Position numbers and translations under genes: made by a program
Shown here: piece after piece, positions 13,194-13,917 of the stretch
How the letters are laid out: each line of letters begins with the position of its first letter
Numbering within the stretch: the first letter of the stretch is position 1
Origin: Solirubrobacterales bacterium
Lineage (GTDB): Bacteria; Actinomycetota; Thermoleophilia; Solirubrobacterales; 70-9
Length of the DNA stretch: 13,917 bases
Assembly: GCA_030152505.1 (NCBI GenBank)
Contig: JASLJO010000138.1
Span: forward strand, 1 to 13,917
Direction of reading: 5' to 3'
Notes under the pieces: generated by a model
Seen by the model: only the letters and a program-made list of their open reading frames with translations
Told to the model about the DNA's origin: nothing
The model's database searches: none

Positions 13194-13917
13194 ATGGTTA
13201 GCTGGGCACTGGGAGCGAGTGCGCTGGCGCTCTTGCTGTCGGCAAGCGTCGCTGGCGCGGCGCCGCCACCTGGCCCTCGCCTGGCGATCTCTGCCTCGTC
13301 CCGCGGGCAAGAGCAGGTGATCACGGTTGGAGCTTCGGGGCAGGAACCCAGGGGGTTCGTCGCTGATCCAGAATATTGGGGAATCGGTGAGAGGGTCTCG
13401 TGGTCAGCCGATGGCGCCCTGCTCGCTTTTTCTGCTTCCGGTCCGTTTCAGAGCCACCCTGGGGGGCGCCTTGGAAACGGGTGGCCCTTGCTTGGAGTTG
13501 CCACCGAGAACAGTGGCTCGAGGGTGTTTTCCCGTGGCTTCCTCAATGCGGGCGATCCGATCCTGTCCCCAGACGGCCGGGCGGCCTACTTCGCCCGAGC
13601 AAAGCTCGTCAAAGTGTTGCCGGGTCGGGAGAGCTACCTTTTCAAAAGCTCGATCTGGTCCCTGGATCTAGCGGACAGCTCGGCAAGGCAGAGGACTAAA
13701 TGGCAACTCGGCGTTCCGTTGATGCCTAGCTCGTTCTCACCTGATGGGCTGACCCTTGCCGGAACCCGGTACACGCGGCGCGGTTTCGAAGCGGTCGCAA
13801 CCGACCTCCGCAGCTGGCGGTCCACGCTCCTAGCGCGGGAAGCGTCCGAACCGGTCTTTTCACCTGACGGCTCCCGAGTCGCTTTTGTGCGATCGAGGAA
13901 CTGGCGCGGGAGCGGGG
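13194..13917 (+). CDS. Secreted TolB-like (PD40) beta-propeller protein, 5' part
   Basis: A frame open from ATG 13194 to the window edge gives the first 241 residues; the 3' end is missing. Residues 1-23 form a signal peptide (LGASALALLLSASVAGA). The mature part has four recurring propeller blade motifs: SADGALLAF (71-79), SPDGRAAYF (125-133), SPDGLTLAG (182-190) and SPDGSRVAF (223-231). These are spaced about 40-57 residues apart and typical of WD40-like PD40/TolB-type repeats. Such exported propellers usually act as binding or scaffold domains in the envelope; no enzyme motif is seen. Base composition is slightly less GC-rich than the biosynthetic genes. There is no evidence for the Tol-Pal system itself, and the exact function is unknown. 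Confidence 0.8.
   Translation, partial: MVSWALGASALALLLSASVAGAAPPPGPRLAISASSRGQEQVITVGASGQEPRGFVADPEYWGIGERVSWSADGALLAFSASGPFQSHPGGRLGNGWPLLGVATENSGSRVFSRGFLNAGDPILSPDGRAAYFARAKLVKVLPGRESYLFKSSIWSLDLADSSARQRTKWQLGVPLMPSSFSPDGLTLAGTRYTRRGFEAVATDLRSWRSTLLAREASEPVFSPDGSRVAFVRSRNWRGSG

Noticed and set aside
11163..13310. Very long - strand open frame (715 codons) opposite ilvN and menF
   Set aside because: The translation is a low-complexity Ser/Arg/Ala mixture without motifs, and the opposite strand encodes two clear enzymes. Length alone means little at this GC content.
1..13917. Mobile elements, CRISPR, tRNA or rRNA genes
   Set aside because: No transposase, terminal repeats, regular spacer-repeat pattern or cloverleaf candidates were noticed. 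Gaps are too short for most of these, although a covariance-model scan could not be run.

Overview
The window looks like chromosomal DNA from a very GC-rich actinobacterium. The style of the proteins (a PQQ-type sugar dehydrogenase with a basic C-terminal tail, TolB-like propeller proteins, ArnT-like glycosyltransferases) and the frequent absence of Shine-Dalgarno sites fit Thermoleophilia/Solirubrobacterales best. That placement is an inference from gene content, not a computed one. No tRNA, rRNA, insertion sequence, phage gene or CRISPR array is visible. Coding density is high and the longest gap between confident genes is 292 bases.

Left part (1-4135, + strand): the 3' end of gatB, then a 292-base gap holding a possible 35-codon reading frame, a strong hairpin and a perfect 23-base palindrome. 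The palindrome lies over the likely promoter of a type II NADH dehydrogenase gene. That gene overlaps a small membrane zinc-ribbon protein and is followed by a secreted PQQ-type sugar dehydrogenase.

Middle part (4087-8298, mostly - strand): a polyprenyl-phosphate-sugar synthase-like GT2 with an N-terminal membrane region, and two paralogous ArnT/PMT-like GT-C transferases. A small secreted four-cysteine protein lies between the paralogs on the opposite strand. Two convergent gene pairs overlap at their 3' ends.

Right part (8322-13917, + strand): an SQD1/SqdB-type UDP-sulfoquinovose synthase, whose start is only a few tens of bases from the divergent GT-C gene; ilvB and ilvN (acetohydroxyacid synthase), coupled by a TGATG junction; an isochorismate synthase (menF type) whose TTG start lies inside ilvN; and the 5' part of a secreted TolB-like beta-propeller gene that runs off the window.

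Two themes connect the genes. NDH-2 (reduces menaquinone) and MenF (first committed step of menaquinone synthesis) belong to the same respiratory chain. UDP-sulfoquinovose synthase beside a lipid-phosphate-sugar synthase and two GT-C enzymes suggests a surface glycan or glycolipid that could carry a sulfonated sugar; this is a hypothesis. Several genes show a TAnnnT-like -10 box only 6-10 bases before the start codon with no Shine-Dalgarno, which points to leaderless or near-leaderless mRNAs.
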